A stretch of 26,340 bases of DNA, taken from IMG/VR virus record IMGVR_UViG_3300025133_000527, positions 1 to 26,340 of that record; one strand, written 5' to 3'. Numbering within the stretch: the stretch's first letter is position 1; every line of letters starts with the position of its first letter. Of the stretch, positions 15,293 through 23,362 are shown one piece after another. The position numbers and the translations under genes were made by a program. This stretch comes from a virus. The notes under the pieces are model-generated. The model was not told the origin of the DNA. It searched no databases and saw nothing but the letters and a program-made list of their open reading frames with translations.

Positions 15293-16159
15293 TTACCAGT
15301 AATTCCTGTTGCTAATAATTTCATCTATTAGTGTTTTATCAGAAATTTCTTGAATGTCCTTGTTACCTTCTGGTAACTGTATGTAACTAATCCTACATGT
15401 GGGTGAAAGCTTTGTCAAGCAACGCTCTGTCCCAATCCTTCCAGCCTCATCATTATCTAAGCATAACACAATTTCACCTATTGATAAATCTTTTAGTAAT
15501 TGCGCTTGAGTCCCAGATATACTGGCACCTAGTAACGCTACCGCATTGTATCCCATTTGGTCTAACCACATGGCATCTAACGAACCTTCGGTTATGCACA
15601 CCATATCAGTACCCCGAACTAACGGTTGCCCGAACAGAACTCTAGATTTTTTAAATCCTGTGGCATATACATACTTTGGTTGCTCGCCTTCTGCTCTACG
15701 AATTAGGTGACCCACATTAACTTTGTCTTTGTCTAAGATAGGCACGGCTAACCCATTTTGTGAGGTTATTCCACAGGAAAATCTCTTCAAGGTATCTACT
15801 GTGAATCCCCTATCAAATATCCAGTCCGGTACATAAGATTGGTTGAAGTCAAATGACATCTCTCGATTACCCTCATTTGGGTCAACCTTCCAAAGCAAGT
15901 CATCAAATACATTTATGTCAACTACATAAGCGGAATTACCTATATATTCATCTACAGCTTTTTCATCCATCTGTAAATATTTCTTAAAAAAGTATTTTAA
16001 GTCTCCCCCACCACATCCTGCATAGCAAATCCATTTTCCTTTTTCAGTATTTACTGAAAACGAATCATGAGAATCTCTGTGGAACGGGCATAACATCTGA
16101 GATTCCCCGTGAGGTACGTTGAACCCTGCCTTAATCATTAACTCTTGCCAGTTAGACAT
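15293..16159 (-). CDS. DnaG-type primase (CHC2 zinc finger and TOPRIM)
   Basis: The enzyme makes RNA primers. From the ATG at 16159 it has 288 residues: a CHC2 zinc finger with C24, H27, C45 and C49 (CPFHRDS ... WICYAGCGGGD), then a TOPRIM domain with ITEGSLDAMW (E191), GASISGTQ and LCLDNDEAG (D235, D237). I prefer this start over an upstream ATG at 16213, because the added 18 residues lie inside the helicase gene and look unconserved; the ATG sits two bases after the helicase stop. The stop codon is embedded in the SD for the next gene (TAAGGAG). It lacks a carboxy-terminal helicase domain because the helicase is separate, in the preceding gene. Confidence 0.92.
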   Translation of the reverse strand: MSNWQELMIKAGFNVPHGESQMLCPFHRDSHDSFSVNTEKGKWICYAGCGGGDLKYFFKKYLQMDEKAVDEYIGNSAYVVDINVFDDLLWKVDPNEGNREMSFDFNQSYVPDWIFDRGFTVDTLKRFSCGITSQNGLAVPILDKDKVNVGHLIRRAEGEQPKYVYATGFKKSRVLFGQPLVRGTDMVCITEGSLDAMWLDQMGYNAVALLGASISGTQAQLLKDLSIGEIVLCLDNDEAGRIGTERCLTKLSPTCRISYIQLPEGNKDIQEISDKTLIDEIISNRNYW

Positions 16160-16161
16160 TA

Positions 16162-17409
16162 CTACATTGCTGCCATATCTGTTTCGGTGATTAACCCTTG
16201 GTTGACATCCCACTTCAAAGTGGCTAGGTCAGACCCTAAAACACCATCTCGGAACTTCTGGAATTGTACGTCCCTTAGTTGAGGGAAGTTTTCGACTAGG
16301 CACATCGACAACGCCACATCACTGGCTCGAATAAGTGCATCTCCGAACGCAACTTGATTAGGACCCGGAGGTTGGAACATGTTCGCCCCAGCTTCACGGG
16401 TAGCTTGGGTAGCAGCTACAATAGTCATATTATTAGCTAGTGCAAAATTCTTCAACCCGTAGAACAAGCTGTGGCTTTGCTCCCATGCAGCCCGATTGGA
16501 AACCGCAGTAGAAACTAAGTACACCCCGTCAATAATACAAATGTCTGGGCGGTACTTACGTATAAGCCCTGAAATCCCTGACATAGATATACTATCCTCT
16601 CCTGATATGCTGTCACTTATCATAAGGTTCTTTCGATTATTACTCTGTAAAAACTTCTTATACAAAGCTGTGTCCATTTGTGAACCTGTTCGTATCGCAT
16701 GGTGGGATAACTTTATTCCCATCATGTTTGACATTACTACGTCTACCCTCATTCCTATTGATTGCTTAGGCATCTCAGTAGAGATTAATAGAGTTTTCTT
16801 ACCCTGAAGGGCGGCTTCACAGGCAATTTTTACACATAACCATGTCTTACCGACTGTAGGTCTTGCAAAGAATGATACTAACTCCCCGGGCTGCCAACCC
16901 ATTCCGGTGGCATTTATGGTTCTAAATGGTGTCCGTATACCAATCATACCCTCCCCTAGGGTACGCTTTTCCACTCTATCTTCATACTCTGCAAGCCTAT
17001 CGGTTTCACCGTCGTCATATTGCGAAACGTCTTCATCGTAACCTACTTCAACATCTGCTAGAGAGTTAACTATAGAAGTTAGAGCCGATTTAGGGTTAGA
17101 AGAAAGTAAGGTTTTATTATCAGAGAAGGACTTGATTACCTGCCTAAATAGAACTTGCTTCTTGAATTCTTGTTGTGCGTAATCAAAATTAGTATCTCTG
17201 GCATCGGAACGTAAGGAGGGGTACTTTTCCAGTAAAGCCCCGTTACTTACTGCCTCTTTAAAGTCGTCTCTAAATTTCATTGACCACTCTACAGCATCTT
17301 TGTGTACCACAAATTGACTAAGAGGGTGGTTGAATTTCTTAAAGTTCTGATCTTCTAAAAGACCGAAAACCAACGCTGACTCTACAAAACTGAAACTTTC
17401 GCTATCCAT
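16162..17409 (-). CDS. DnaB-like replicative helicase
   Basis: This hexameric RecA-fold motor unwinds DNA at the fork. The core has FFARPTVGKTW (Walker A, 181-190, with Ala at the first position), STEM (E212), PDICIIDGVYLV (Walker B, D294) and AATQATRE (the NQ-like sensing strand). At 415 residues it is of the usual phage DnaB length, with a helical, less conserved amino-terminal region (1-150). It starts at ATG 17409, overlapping the previous stop by eight bases (ATGGATAG). It lies directly before primase, the standard replisome pairing. A loader is not clearly identified, but one of the two preceding genes is a positional candidate. Confidence 0.93.
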   Translation of the reverse strand: MDSESFSFVESALVFGLLEDQNFKKFNHPLSQFVVHKDAVEWSMKFRDDFKEAVSNGALLEKYPSLRSDARDTNFDYAQQEFKKQVLFRQVIKSFSDNKTLLSSNPKSALTSIVNSLADVEVGYDEDVSQYDDGETDRLAEYEDRVEKRTLGEGMIGIRTPFRTINATGMGWQPGELVSFFARPTVGKTWLCVKIACEAALQGKKTLLISTEMPKQSIGMRVDVVMSNMMGIKLSHHAIRTGSQMDTALYKKFLQSNNRKNLMISDSISGEDSISMSGISGLIRKYRPDICIIDGVYLVSTAVSNRAAWEQSHSLFYGLKNFALANNMTIVAATQATREAGANMFQPPGPNQVAFGDALIRASDVALSMCLVENFPQLRDVQFQKFRDGVLGSDLATLKWDVNQGLITETDMAAM

Positions 17410-17704
17410 TTGGGGTCCTCTCGACTACATGCACTTCTCGTCCTGAACTATTTATAATACGGAATTTTGCGGGGCTTGTCACTACACAATTTAAGCTAAA
17501 GGATTGAGCCTCACGGACACCGGTAAAAACACCGTAATCCCAAAGTTCTTGAGATGCAGGTGAGTCACCTTGGATGTGACACAATAAACGTACCTTATCC
17601 TGAGGTGGTAACTTTACAGTTGAAACGTTATTTCGTTGTATCGGGTCTCTTTTTTCTTGCCGCTTTCTTCTTTGGCGATAAGTTCGCGAGTTTGGTTTTG
17701 TCAT
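17402..17704 (-). CDS. Hypothetical protein before helicase (100 aa)
   Basis: I do not recognise a family. The amino terminus is strongly basic (RTYRQRRKRQEKRD, residues 7-20). The remainder (about 27-95) reads as beta strands: TVKLPPQDKVRLLCHI, SFSLNCVVTSPAKFRII. It starts at ATG 17704 with GGAG about ten bases upstream and overlaps the preceding gene by 77 bases in another frame; no later in-frame start is available. It ends inside the helicase start. Basic tail plus a small beta domain before helicase suggests a DNA- or helicase-binding accessory, but this is a guess. Confidence 0.7.
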   Translation of the reverse strand: MTKPNSRTYRQRRKRQEKRDPIQRNNVSTVKLPPQDKVRLLCHIQGDSPASQELWDYGVFTGVREAQSFSLNCVVTSPAKFRIINSSGREVHVVERTPNG

Positions 17705-18116
17705 TCAGAGAGTTCTCCAATCGCATAATTAGCTCATTTTGAGTAGTGGCGTCATCTGCGGTAGGGAACCATTTGTTCTCTATGTGCATAAGACGCCTCC
17801 AAGTAAGCTTATCATCAGGAGTACCTTTTGTCAAAACTAAGTAATACAGGTCAGGGCGTTGGACATTAGGTAGATAGTTCCAGTACCCCTTCATTATATA
17901 AGTGGCTTTAATTTGCCGCTCACTGTCCCGTAACCCGACATACAGCCCGCACAGGGTCTTGTATAGTCCTTCCCCGTCAACCACTTTTTTGATGGCACTT
18001 AGTTCGTTACCAATAAAACCATGCGGGGTATACTCGTCATCGAATTTCTCTTCGTACCACCCTTTATACAGGTCAAAAATATCTTTAGATGTAAGGGTTT
18101 TATTCGAGGGAGCCAT
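17628..18116 (-). CDS. Hypothetical replication-region protein (162 aa)
   Basis: No family is recognised. The sequence is aromatic and helical: IFDLYKGWYEEKFDDEYTP (13-31), GYWNYLPNVQRPDLYYLV (77-94) and LTWRRLMHIENKWFP (104-118). The end is a basic, flexible tail (SPKKKAARKKRPDTTK). There is no nucleotide-binding motif. It overlaps the sigma-factor end by 17 bases and the next gene by 77 bases. Its position before helicase and primase suggests a replisome assembly role such as a helicase loader or an SSB-binding adaptor, but no motif supports this. The long overlap may force translation coupling with the next gene. Confidence 0.7.
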   Translation of the reverse strand: MAPSNKTLTSKDIFDLYKGWYEEKFDDEYTPHGFIGNELSAIKKVVDGEGLYKTLCGLYVGLRDSERQIKATYIMKGYWNYLPNVQRPDLYYLVLTKGTPDDKLTWRRLMHIENKWFPTADDATTQNELIMRLENSLNDKTKLANLSPKKKAARKKRPDTTK

Positions 18117-18615
18117 AATAATTATTAAACTTTTCTTTTAGGGCTCTTTTGATCTTATACAAAGATACCCCGTTAATGCCTTTACCAATTTCAGTGTTAG
18201 AGAATCCGGTAAGACGTTTAATAAGATAGTCGGATTCTTCATCAGAGAGGTCTAATACTTCTAGATCAATCTTATCAAGCACTGCTTCAATATCATCAGT
18301 CTCATCTGCTACGTCATACCCTGAAGACTCCCAGTCACCTGAGTCAGAATTTTCAGAGGCTCCTAAACTTGCCATGTATCTAGGTCTTCTAGCACTTTTG
18401 GTATGTAATGTGCGTATAGTATTTACCATACTTGTATGAAGGTAGGTGTGGAAACTTGTTTGTTTTGATACATCAAATTTTTCAGCAGCTTTTATGATTA
18501 CTATTCTAAGTTCTTGGGCTAAATCGTCTCTATCAAAGCCGGGGATATACGTATTGCTTACAAAACGTTGTACTTTAGGCTCCCACTGCTTGATTAATTC
18601 GTCGTTTACTATCAA
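18100..18615 (-). CDS. Sigma-70-family-like transcription factor
   Basis: The protein should redirect host RNA polymerase to phage promoters, probably late or middle ones. Residues about 10-70 match sigma region 2 (VQRFVSNTYIPGFDRDDLAQELRIVI, then KFDVSKQTSFHTYLHTSMVNTIR), with an acidic linker (90-115). Residues 121-165 match region 4 (LDLSDEESDYLIKRLTGFSNTEIGKG then a recognition helix VSLYKIKRALKEKF). It lacks regions 1 and 3, like small phage and ECF-type sigma factors. The start is TTG 18615 with GAGG seven bases upstream; it overlaps the preceding HTH/zinc gene by 41 bases. Placement between tail and replication genes is notable, and a direct match to T4 gp55 is not shown. Confidence 0.8.
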   Translation of the reverse strand: MIVNDELIKQWEPKVQRFVSNTYIPGFDRDDLAQELRIVIIKAAEKFDVSKQTSFHTYLHTSMVNTIRTLHTKSARRPRYMASLGASENSDSGDWESSGYDVADETDDIEAVLDKIDLEVLDLSDEESDYLIKRLTGFSNTEIGKGINGVSLYKIKRALKEKFNNYYGSLE

Positions 18616-18994
18616 TGGCTACCTCTTTGTTACGTCTAGCAGTATAAAAATGATTTTTAGAGCAATATATCCCTTTATAACGTTCTTTATGACCCCTGAT
18701 AATTGCATCTCTGTGTCTATAAAAACTAATTTTACACCAACTACACGTAACTTGCAAGTATCTAAAGGCGAATTTACACTCTTCTGAGTGCCATTTTCTG
18801 GCATCTTGTACTTGTTCACCACATATCTTACACCTAGGGACAGAACGGAGCCGAGGAGCCTTAGTTATATAGCCTCTACGGGATAACATATTATGTACGT
18901 TCTGCCGAGTCGTGCCTATTAAGGAAGCAATTTTTGAAGTTGACATAAAAGGGTAACGTTCCTTCAAACGAACTACCCTGTTTTTATTTTTCAT
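18575..18994 (-). CDS. Helix-turn-helix protein with two zinc-binding clusters (139 aa)
   Basis: Residues 15-43 form a helix-turn-helix (STSKIASLIGTTRQNVHNML, a SIGT turn with a recognition helix). Two metal sites follow: C55, C58, H69, C73 (RCKICGE ... WHSEECK) and C84, C87 with C111, H115 (CSWCKIS ... YCSKNH), similar to treble-clef fingers. The combination suggests sequence-specific DNA binding. It overlaps the sigma-like gene by 41 bases and begins by a one-base overlap with the preceding gene, so it is made with the sigma factor and may modulate the same promoters. An HNH nuclease was considered, but the catalytic H-N-H motif is not clear. Confidence 0.72.
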   Translation of the reverse strand: MKNKNRVVRLKERYPFMSTSKIASLIGTTRQNVHNMLSRRGYITKAPRLRSVPRCKICGEQVQDARKWHSEECKFAFRYLQVTCSWCKISFYRHRDAIIRGHKERYKGIYCSKNHFYTARRNKEVAIDSKRRINQAVGA

Positions 18995-19200
18995 TAGAAG
19001 TTACTTAACCCGTCGTCCGCATCTTTACGGGCTTTATCCTTTTCATAATTCAATACAAGTTTTTCTATTCTGGATTTTAGAGTAGCGGCTAGATACGTAG
19101 CATCTACATCTCCTGTTTCTCCAATGTCTTTTATACGACTGGATGCGGCTACAATTCTTGTCCATTGTGCGTCTGAGAACGATATTGTTACATCAGGCAT
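18994..19200 (-). CDS. Small hypothetical protein after the fibre gene (68 aa)
   Basis: The start overlaps the fibre stop by one base (TAATG) and the end overlaps the next start in the same way, so it is firmly part of the operon. The sequence starts MPDVTISFSDAQWTRIVAAS (a strand then a helix) and continues with a predicted helix and an acidic, Asn-ending tail (ARKDADDGLSNF). Short proteins downstream of tail fibres can be fibre assembly chaperones, but no motif distinguishes this. It has no cysteine or membrane span. Confidence 0.7.
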   Translation of the reverse strand: MPDVTISFSDAQWTRIVAASSRIKDIGETGDVDATYLAATLKSRIEKLVLNYEKDKARKDADDGLSNF

Positions 19201-22200
19201 TAGTTTTTCTCCTTTAATTCTTTAACTTCGGTTGAAAGTTCTTGTACTGCTTTTATTAATATCGGGATGAAATGTTCATACTTTGCTTTGTACATTTGTT
19301 CTGGATTTCCGCTATGGAGTATCCCTCCAAAATCTTCTAACGAAGCTATCCCGTGATCTTTTAATACTTCAACAACATCCTGTGCTATAAGCCCATAATG
19401 TCTTTGATCCATAACGTCGTCATGTTTTTCTTTCCATCTATATGATACAGGAGTTAGATCATTTACAAAAGATAATCCTAAATTAACAGGTTGGATATCT
19501 TCTTTAAGTCTACGATCTGAGGATACAGATAAGGTATTGACAGAATAAATATTCCTAAAATCATAATCAGTACCTCCACCTCCGTCATTCCATCCTAAAT
19601 CAAAAGAGTTAGTGGGGTTCGGAAAAATGGACTCGTAAATCCAAATCCCTGCACCGTTTTCCCCAAAGTAGGCTGCTAATGACCCATTAGCGGTAATACC
19701 TAAATATTCGTTTCCGCCTGTTTCATATTCAAATAATCCCGTATCCTTACCAGCGGAGCCAGCAAAAGTTATACTAGGAGCCGAATTAGTCCCATCTTCA
19801 ACTATAACTCCTGTGTAATTATCTATAATGACATGTCCGTATGAAGTACTTCCACTACTATCATTATCATAAGAATTAGCTTGTATAGTAAAATCGTACC
19901 CTTCCTTAGTACTCATCAGGAATGTGTGCCCCGTTGCATACGTGGTGTCCCCAAAATTAAATTTGAATAAACCTTCTGATGCGGAGGTACCAGACCCATA
20001 TGATCTATTGGATACTTGGAAAGAAATAGCTGTGCCTGTATTAATACCGGCTGGACCTTGAAGCGTTAATGGGGTAGTAGCAGCGTCTCCTTGCAGTCCT
20101 ACAGATGCCGCATTAGCCGCTGTTGTGTTGTCGTTTGCAAACCTAAGAGCCATCAACCCCCCTGCTCCACTAGTGAGGCTTTGTGGCTGGAATGCAACGA
20201 TACCGTTAGACGTTACACTAATAAGTTCACGTCCGGGTGAGGCGGGGTCACTGGACGACCCATCATAAACATGCATACCAGAAGCGTTAAATCTAGACAT
20301 TATAATAGATGTGGTAGCCCCATTGTAAAAGTTTAGGTCTTCTCCTGCAACGTCAAACTCAAACCATTTTCCTGTGGTATCAGCATTACTGTTACTGTTA
20401 AACCCTCTAAACCACGCTGCATTAGCAGCACTTGCGGGGGTACTAAATTTGAATCTAACTCCTGAAGTACCATCTGAACCAACCGTCAACATATGCTTGG
20501 CTAGGATTCCGTCTACGGCAAAATAATCCCCGCCTAACCTCATAGCAGAACCTGCCGCCCCTGATGCTGCTCCTTCTAATATTACTGAACTATCATTAGT
20601 ATCAAATGAGAGTTCAGCTTCTAGCCCGTCCCCTGATGCACCATTAGCAGATACAGTTTTAATTGTAGCAACTTTTATTTTTGTCCTATCTTCAGATTGC
20701 CATGAAGTAGAAGCTACAATCTTAAAATCATTGAGATCATCATCAGGTTTAAAATATAACATATACTCAGTATCAGCAGATAAAGCACCACCGTTTATAG
20801 TAGTCGTGTCATTATTGTTAATGGTATATTCATCAGTTTCATTTCCGTCAATAGTAAGTGACTTATTAAACTTAAGCGTACCCGCCGCCCAACTCAATGT
20901 GTTGTGCCTAGTGCCATCGGGAGATGATTTAGCTCCTATTGTAAATGCACTGGTTAGTTTTGCTGGAACGTCCCCTATGGGAACTGGAGGGCTAGACCCT
21001 GTATCAACTCTCGAATGAGAGGCAGCGGAAGTCGTGGACTCCGCTAGATCAGTTGGTATACTTCTAGCGGCAGCACCTTGGGTTTCCCATGATGTAAGTG
21101 TTTGGCTACCCATATTCTGCCGTATTGAAACCTTAGTAACAATCTGATTCTCCCCTGATATACCTTTCGGTACACACTTAATATGCACCTGATGCCCTGC
21201 TCGTACACGAACTTGCCACCTGTAATAGTCATTTACTGCCCATGACCCTGTGTTTAGGGTGCATGTAATAACCCCTGCGTCTGTTAGGCTTGACACATAC
21301 CCGTAAGCGGATACAGTGCCCCCTGTACCAGATAATTTAAGGAACGTAGCTCCAGTTCTTACACCTTTTAGTTCCCAATTGACAGCCGAGTCATGTAATG
21401 TAGCACCCGTGGTACTACTGGTAGCACGACCCTCTGCCCAATAATAAGGGAGCTGAGAGGTAGTAAAAGACAGTCGGTCAGGTACGTTTTGTCTCCCCTC
21501 AAATATTGCTGCTAATTTAGTACGGATTTCATCTGCATTTGATTCTTTATCAAAATTAGATTTCATAGTTTTTGATACACCCCATACCGCCTTAGGTTCA
21601 TAAACATTTTGAGAACCTATAGTGGCGACGGAGGAAAGAGTTATCGTAATACCACTACTACTTGAATCCGCATATAGAGTCTCTCCAGCTACTAGGGCGT
21701 GGTCAGTCCTATCTGATAAAATCATAAAACCGGGGAAAGTACCCCCAGACACTACGGACATATATTGAATTCTACCAATGACATTATTGCCGGAGTCTAC
21801 CAGATTGGATATGTCTGAGCCCCCTGTTCCGGGGGTAACGTCAAACCCTATACCGTCATACTGAGCCGATGCCATACCGCTTAAAGCCGTGTAATGTATT
21901 ATGGAAAATCTTTTAGAAACACGTTTTCCTGTCTCATCATGATAGTAATTTGCTATAATATCAGTCACTAGCTCCCTATTGGATGTACTAAGGTCTAACC
22001 GGCTCATCATAATATGTTTTGTACCAGTTTCTGAGATAGATACACCAGCAGGTTTTTCTATAGTCAGACCATTGGTTAACGGGACTGCATCCCCTGAGGT
22101 TCCAGCTTCCTGTGCGGGCATTCTATTTCGTGCAAAATAGTTGAAGAACCCCGCAGGATTATGGGATGTAGCAGTACTAGTAAAATTAGGGTCAACATAA

Positions 22201-22817
22201 TATATGTACCCACGATCTAGCGCAGTCAATTTTATATCTTGTAGGGCTTCTTGTAATATAGCCGCCAATACGGATATTTGACTACGACCAGCTTTTACTG
22301 GACTGGAAGTATTAGCACGATTAACAGATGAAGTTTCAAACCTATCTACGTCGCCTGAATCATTAGTAACTGAAAGTAACGACGTTGATATATGGTTACC
22401 TATCCAAGTTGATATTAAAGTATGCGCTTTAGTCGCTGCAATACTATCTGAGTCAGTATCTAAGTATTCATTTCCTAAACTGTACAGTGGGTCATAGCAT
22501 ACTGCTTCTATAACTTCTCCGTATGGAACTTCATAGGTCTTTGCCATACGGAAAATTTTACCACTGAAATATATTATATATTTGTCAGCGTCTAGAATCC
22601 TAATGTTCATAAACTCTTTAAGAACACTATTTGTGGAACTAGCAGCGAATATCCCATTGTTTTTAAGATCAGCTATTTTAAAAGTAGCAGTTTGGGGGTT
22701 GTATAAAGTGTCTATTATTTCTAATTCAAGAACTAAAGAATTGCCATTAGAAGTAAGAGCTACCCAGTTGGAGCCATCAAAATATTCTACTTGGAGTCTT
22801 CCGGGGGTCTCAGCCAT
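19200..22817 (-). CDS. Tail hub-like/fibre protein with S74 intramolecular chaperone
   Basis: This 1205-residue protein is probably part of the tail tip that binds the host. The amino-terminal about 120 residues (RLQVEYFDGSNWVALT ... YFSGKIFRMAKTYEVPYG) look like the beta-barrel of baseplate hub proteins such as gpD-like. A long middle is rich in Ser, Gly, Thr, Asn and Asp and typical of fibres. The last ~107 residues are an S74 peptidase domain: SSDRRLKEDI (S1100, D1101, K1105), LTPVSYRWK and YGLIAQDV. S74 domains trimerise fibres and cut themselves off, probably just before S1100, leaving about 1100 residues. It lies after the tape measure and an adaptor, as hub and fibre genes do. The host receptor is unknown. 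Confidence 0.87.
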   Translation of the reverse strand: MAETPGRLQVEYFDGSNWVALTSNGNSLVLELEIIDTLYNPQTATFKIADLKNNGIFAASSTNSVLKEFMNIRILDADKYIIYFSGKIFRMAKTYEVPYGEVIEAVCYDPLYSLGNEYLDTDSDSIAATKAHTLISTWIGNHISTSLLSVTNDSGDVDRFETSSVNRANTSSPVKAGRSQISVLAAILQEALQDIKLTALDRGYIYYVDPNFTSTATSHNPAGFFNYFARNRMPAQEAGTSGDAVPLTNGLTIEKPAGVSISETGTKHIMMSRLDLSTSNRELVTDIIANYYHDETGKRVSKRFSIIHYTALSGMASAQYDGIGFDVTPGTGGSDISNLVDSGNNVIGRIQYMSVVSGGTFPGFMILSDRTDHALVAGETLYADSSSSGITITLSSVATIGSQNVYEPKAVWGVSKTMKSNFDKESNADEIRTKLAAIFEGRQNVPDRLSFTTSQLPYYWAEGRATSSTTGATLHDSAVNWELKGVRTGATFLKLSGTGGTVSAYGYVSSLTDAGVITCTLNTGSWAVNDYYRWQVRVRAGHQVHIKCVPKGISGENQIVTKVSIRQNMGSQTLTSWETQGAAARSIPTDLAESTTSAASHSRVDTGSSPPVPIGDVPAKLTSAFTIGAKSSPDGTRHNTLSWAAGTLKFNKSLTIDGNETDEYTINNNDTTTINGGALSADTEYMLYFKPDDDLNDFKIVASTSWQSEDRTKIKVATIKTVSANGASGDGLEAELSFDTNDSSVILEGAASGAAGSAMRLGGDYFAVDGILAKHMLTVGSDGTSGVRFKFSTPASAANAAWFRGFNSNSNADTTGKWFEFDVAGEDLNFYNGATTSIIMSRFNASGMHVYDGSSSDPASPGRELISVTSNGIVAFQPQSLTSGAGGLMALRFANDNTTAANAASVGLQGDAATTPLTLQGPAGINTGTAISFQVSNRSYGSGTSASEGLFKFNFGDTTYATGHTFLMSTKEGYDFTIQANSYDNDSSGSTSYGHVIIDNYTGVIVEDGTNSAPSITFAGSAGKDTGLFEYETGGNEYLGITANGSLAAYFGENGAGIWIYESIFPNPTNSFDLGWNDGGGGTDYDFRNIYSVNTLSVSSDRRLKEDIQPVNLGLSFVNDLTPVSYRWKEKHDDVMDQRHYGLIAQDVVEVLKDHGIASLEDFGGILHSGNPEQMYKAKYEHFIPILIKAVQELSTEVKELKEKN

Positions 22818-22835
22818 AATATTTTTCTACCTTCC

Positions 22836-23351
22836 TTAGGACCATCCAGTAGTAGCTTGGTTATAATCGTCAGACTCACCAGTCCGACGTTTTGTAACAA
22901 GCAGAACTAAAGTGCAGTCGTATCTATCTTCTTTAGAAGGTGTAAGGTTTGTAGTAAACTGCTGGATAGCAAATTCATATTGTTCATACTTATTGTCTTC
23001 TTGTATTAACATTAGGGTTAGTTTCTGGCTGTCGTCGTAAGGATTATCTGAAACAAAAGTTTCCATGTCTTGCTTGGTAGGGACTTTGTAGACGGTCAGG
23101 TTTGAACCTGTCCCTTTACTGGGACCGGTTATAGTTTGCCCTGTGATTACTTTGTCAAGTAATAAACTTAATGTTATTGTAGGACGAACCATATTAAGGT
23201 CTAAAAGCTGAGGGTTCTCACTTGGTATAGCAATCTGTATCGGGGATTTCCCTATTTGATGGGCTACAGAAAGAGTTTTTAGTGCATATCTACGTGCACT
23301 ACTTCCGTTTTGTCCATTCCATATTAAACACATTAGTTCTTGCTGTGCCAC
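22836..23351 (-). CDS. Tail adaptor-like structural protein (171 aa)
   Basis: The start is GTG 23351 with AAGGAG upstream. The sequence is mainly beta: SPIQIAIPSENPQLLDLNMVR (35-55), PTITLSLLLDKVI and DRYDCTLVLLVTKRR (143-157). An IPSENPQLLDL strand before a beta-rich region resembles the style of small tail-tube initiators and distal-tail or LysM-like proteins between the tape measure and the hub gene. Position is the main support: it is immediately after the tape measure and before the hub/fibre gene. No LysM repeat or enzyme motif is visible. A minor tail or baseplate adaptor is the best call, with no certain family. Confidence 0.65.
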   Translation of the reverse strand: MAQQELMCLIWNGQNGSSARRYALKTLSVAHQIGKSPIQIAIPSENPQLLDLNMVRPTITLSLLLDKVITGQTITGPSKGTGSNLTVYKVPTKQDMETFVSDNPYDDSQKLTLMLIQEDNKYEQYEFAIQQFTTNLTPSKEDRYDCTLVLLVTKRRTGESDDYNQATTGWS

Positions 23352-23362
23352 ACTTACACTCC

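Noticed and set aside
16160-16213. Longer primase start at 16213
   Set aside because: The added residues lie inside the helicase end and the downstream ATG sits directly after the helicase stop.
17450-17457. TATAAATA on the minus strand, the T4 late-promoter octamer, 40 bases before helicase
   Set aside because: It lies inside a coding gene and one hit is expected by chance in this much AT-rich sequence; no similar element was noted before other genes.
18619-18822. 67-aa minus-strand frame in the HTH/zinc gene
   Set aside because: It is an alternate frame of a gene with clear zinc motifs and lacks a ribosome site.
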